Positions 6,086-7,415 of a DNA stretch of 7,415 nucleotides are shown piece after piece. A program made the translations under genes and the position numbers. Position 1 is the first letter of the stretch. Each line of letters opens with the position of its first letter. The notes under the pieces were generated by a model, which saw only the letters and a list, made by a program, of their open reading frames with translations, searched no databases and had not been told where the DNA came from. Source of the DNA: Spirochaetaceae bacterium (GTDB lineage: Bacteria; Spirochaetota; Spirochaetia; PWKH01); contig PWNW01000034.1 in assembly GCA_003557605.1 (NCBI GenBank), forward strand, positions 1 through 7,415. The letters run 5' to 3'.

Positions 6086-6618
6086 TGAGTTTTCATGGAA
6101 CAACCATCGTAGCGGTGAGAAAGGACGGCAGAGCTGCTGTTGCCGGGGACGGCCAGGTGACGCTGGGAAATACAGTGATGAAGGGGAATGCCCGCAAGGT
6201 GCGCCGGATGTATGATGACAGGATTATTGCAGGGTTTGCCGGTGCAACTGCCGATGCCTTTACCCTCTTTGCGCGCTTTGAAACAAAGGTGAAGGAGTTT
6301 AACGGGGACCTCACCAGATCGGCGGTGGAGCTTGCTAAGGAATGGAGGATGGACCGCGCCCTGCGAAGGCTTGAGGCTATGATGCTGGTTGCCGATACGC
6401 AGAAGACCCTGCTGATATCAGGGACGGGGGATGTGGTTGAACCTGAGGAAGGGTGCATTGCCATCGGCTCAGGGGGATCCTTCGCACAGGCTGCGGCTTT
6501 GGCTTATCTGGACGGTTCTGACCTTGATGCCCGGGAAATTGCCCTCAGGTCTTTGAAGATTGCTTCGAAAATCTGCATTTATACTAATGACAACATAACA
6601 GTGGAGGAACTTGCATGA
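6085..6618 (+). CDS. hslV: HslV (ClpQ), proteasome-like threonine peptidase
   Basis: HslV forms a double hexameric ring that degrades proteins unfolded and fed in by HslU in the cytoplasm. The 177-residue product begins MSFHG followed by TTIVAV. The first Thr of that pair (residue 6) should become the N-terminal nucleophile after the five-residue propeptide is removed. In mature numbering Asp17 (GDGQVTLGN) and Lys33 (KGNARK) are in place, and the GSGGSFAQAAA segment near residues 127-137 of the precursor supplies the conserved Ser near the active site. Length matches the family. AGGAG stands 6 nt before the ATG, a strong ribosome site, and the start overlaps the xerC stop. The stop overlaps the hslU start as ATGA, as expected for subunits made together. 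Confidence 0.97.
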   Translation: MSFHGTTIVAVRKDGRAAVAGDGQVTLGNTVMKGNARKVRRMYDDRIIAGFAGATADAFTLFARFETKVKEFNGDLTRSAVELAKEWRMDRALRRLEAMMLVADTQKTLLISGTGDVVEPEEGCIAIGSGGSFAQAAALAYLDGSDLDAREIALRSLKIASKICIYTNDNITVEELA

Positions 6619-7415
6619 TACGGAAACATTTGGATCTTATGACTCCTAAGGAGATTGTACAGGAGCTTGACTCATATATCGTCGGGCAGGACCGGGCGAA
6701 GAAGATGGTGGCCATTGCGCTTCGCAACCGGGTCAGAAGAAAATGCCTGCCTGCGGAACTGAGGGAGGAGATTGAACCGAAGAACATCATTATGATTGGA
6801 CCTACCGGGGTAGGGAAGACTGAAATAGCCCGGCGGCTCTCCCGGCTGTGCGGCGCCCCGTTCATTAAGGTGGAGGCCACCAAATATACTGAAGTGGGCT
6901 ATGTGGGACGTGATGTTGAATCCATGGTCAGAGACCTGATGGGTATTGCCATGAACTTGGTGAAGGCTGAACTGGCCCAGACCATGGGTGATCAGGCTGC
7001 GGTGGCCACAGAGGAGCGGCTGCTTGATTATCTTCTTCCGAGGCGAAGCAAAGATGACCGGGTGCTTTCCAGAACCCCGGAAAGCCGTGAGAAGATGCGC
7101 GAGCGGTTGCGCAGCGGAAGCATGGAAAAACGGAAAATTGAAATTGAGATCACCTCAAAACGGGCAAAATCGAACATAGAGATATTTACTGGAACGAACA
7201 TTGAAGATCTTCAGAATGCCATGAAGGACCTGGGAAACATATTCGGAGGAAGAAGCAGTAAAAAGAAGCTTGTTACCGTAGCCCAGGCAAGAGCTGTCAT
7301 TCTTGAGGAGGAAAAAGAAAAACTGGTGGATGATGACCAGGCCGTAGACATTGCCCGGGAACGGGTGGAGGAGATGGGAATTATCTTTATCGATGAAATT
7401 GACAAGGTCGCCGGC
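6615..7415 (+). CDS. hslU: HslU (ClpY), AAA+ unfoldase of the HslVU protease, 3' partial
   Basis: The frame is open from ATG 6615 to the window end, giving the first 267 codons of a protein normally about 440-480 residues long. HslU is the hexameric ATPase that recognises and unfolds substrates for HslV. Visible parts are the N-terminal MTPKEIVQELDSYIVGQDRAKK, typical of the family; Walker A GPTGVGKT (residues 62-69); the pore loop GYVG (95-98); the variable I domain from about residue 110 to 235; and Walker B IIFIDEID (256-263), with Asp260 and Glu261 as the catalytic acidic pair. The sensor and C-terminal parts lie beyond the window. GGAGG (6603-6607) is 7 nt before the ATG, which overlaps the hslV stop by 4 nt. 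The I domain separates it from the related ClpX. Confidence 0.97.
   Translation, partial: MIRKHLDLMTPKEIVQELDSYIVGQDRAKKMVAIALRNRVRRKCLPAELREEIEPKNIIMIGPTGVGKTEIARRLSRLCGAPFIKVEATKYTEVGYVGRDVESMVRDLMGIAMNLVKAELAQTMGDQAAVATEERLLDYLLPRRSKDDRVLSRTPESREKMRERLRSGSMEKRKIEIEITSKRAKSNIEIFTGTNIEDLQNAMKDLGNIFGGRSSKKKLVTVAQARAVILEEEKEKLVDDDQAVDIARERVEEMGIIFIDEIDKVAG

Overview
This window is a tightly packed, all-plus-strand stretch of a bacterial chromosome. It holds eight genes in the order ftsW (5' end cut off), ftsA, ftsZ, a xerD-like recombinase, a divergent dprA/smf homologue, a xerC-like recombinase, hslV, and hslU (3' end cut off). There is almost no intergenic DNA: the largest gap is 33 nt, three junctions overlap by 1 to 4 nt, and I see no terminator. 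It reads as one transcription unit, or a few nested ones. No mobile element, CRISPR array, rRNA or tRNA is visible.

Gene order points to a spirochaete, most likely a free-living member of the Spirochaetales with roughly balanced GC content (judged by eye). As I recall, Borrelia carries ftsW-ftsQ-ftsA-ftsZ-(hypothetical)-smf-hslV-hslU followed by flagellar genes. Treponema carries ftsA/ftsZ and dprA-topA-xerC followed by flagellar genes. The right half also matches the Bacillus order dprA-topA-trmFO-codV(xerC)-clpQ(hslV)-clpY(hslU). This assignment rests on remembered synteny and protein style, not on a database search.

Left region (1-3428): division genes. FtsW polymerises septal glycan, FtsA anchors FtsZ to the membrane, and FtsZ forms the ring. 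The FtsZ C-terminal peptide and the FtsA C-terminal amphipathic helix are both visible, so the FtsZ-FtsA-membrane link looks intact. ftsQ, expected between ftsW and ftsA, is not there.

Middle region (3432-6085): two complete tyrosine recombinases flank a DprA-family protein. The C-terminal tails and internal motifs identify the first as XerD-like and the second as XerC-like. The pair that resolves chromosome dimers at division is therefore encoded together, next to ftsZ. The DprA homologue between them has lost most of the family's signature residues, and topA/trmFO are missing from their usual place.

Right region (6085-7415): the HslVU protease-unfoldase pair. HslV has a short propeptide before its catalytic threonine, and HslU is cut just after the Walker B motif. 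The most interesting points are the joint xerD-dprA-xerC arrangement, the degenerate DprA, the missing ftsQ, and departures from consensus in the nucleotide-binding loops of FtsA and FtsZ.
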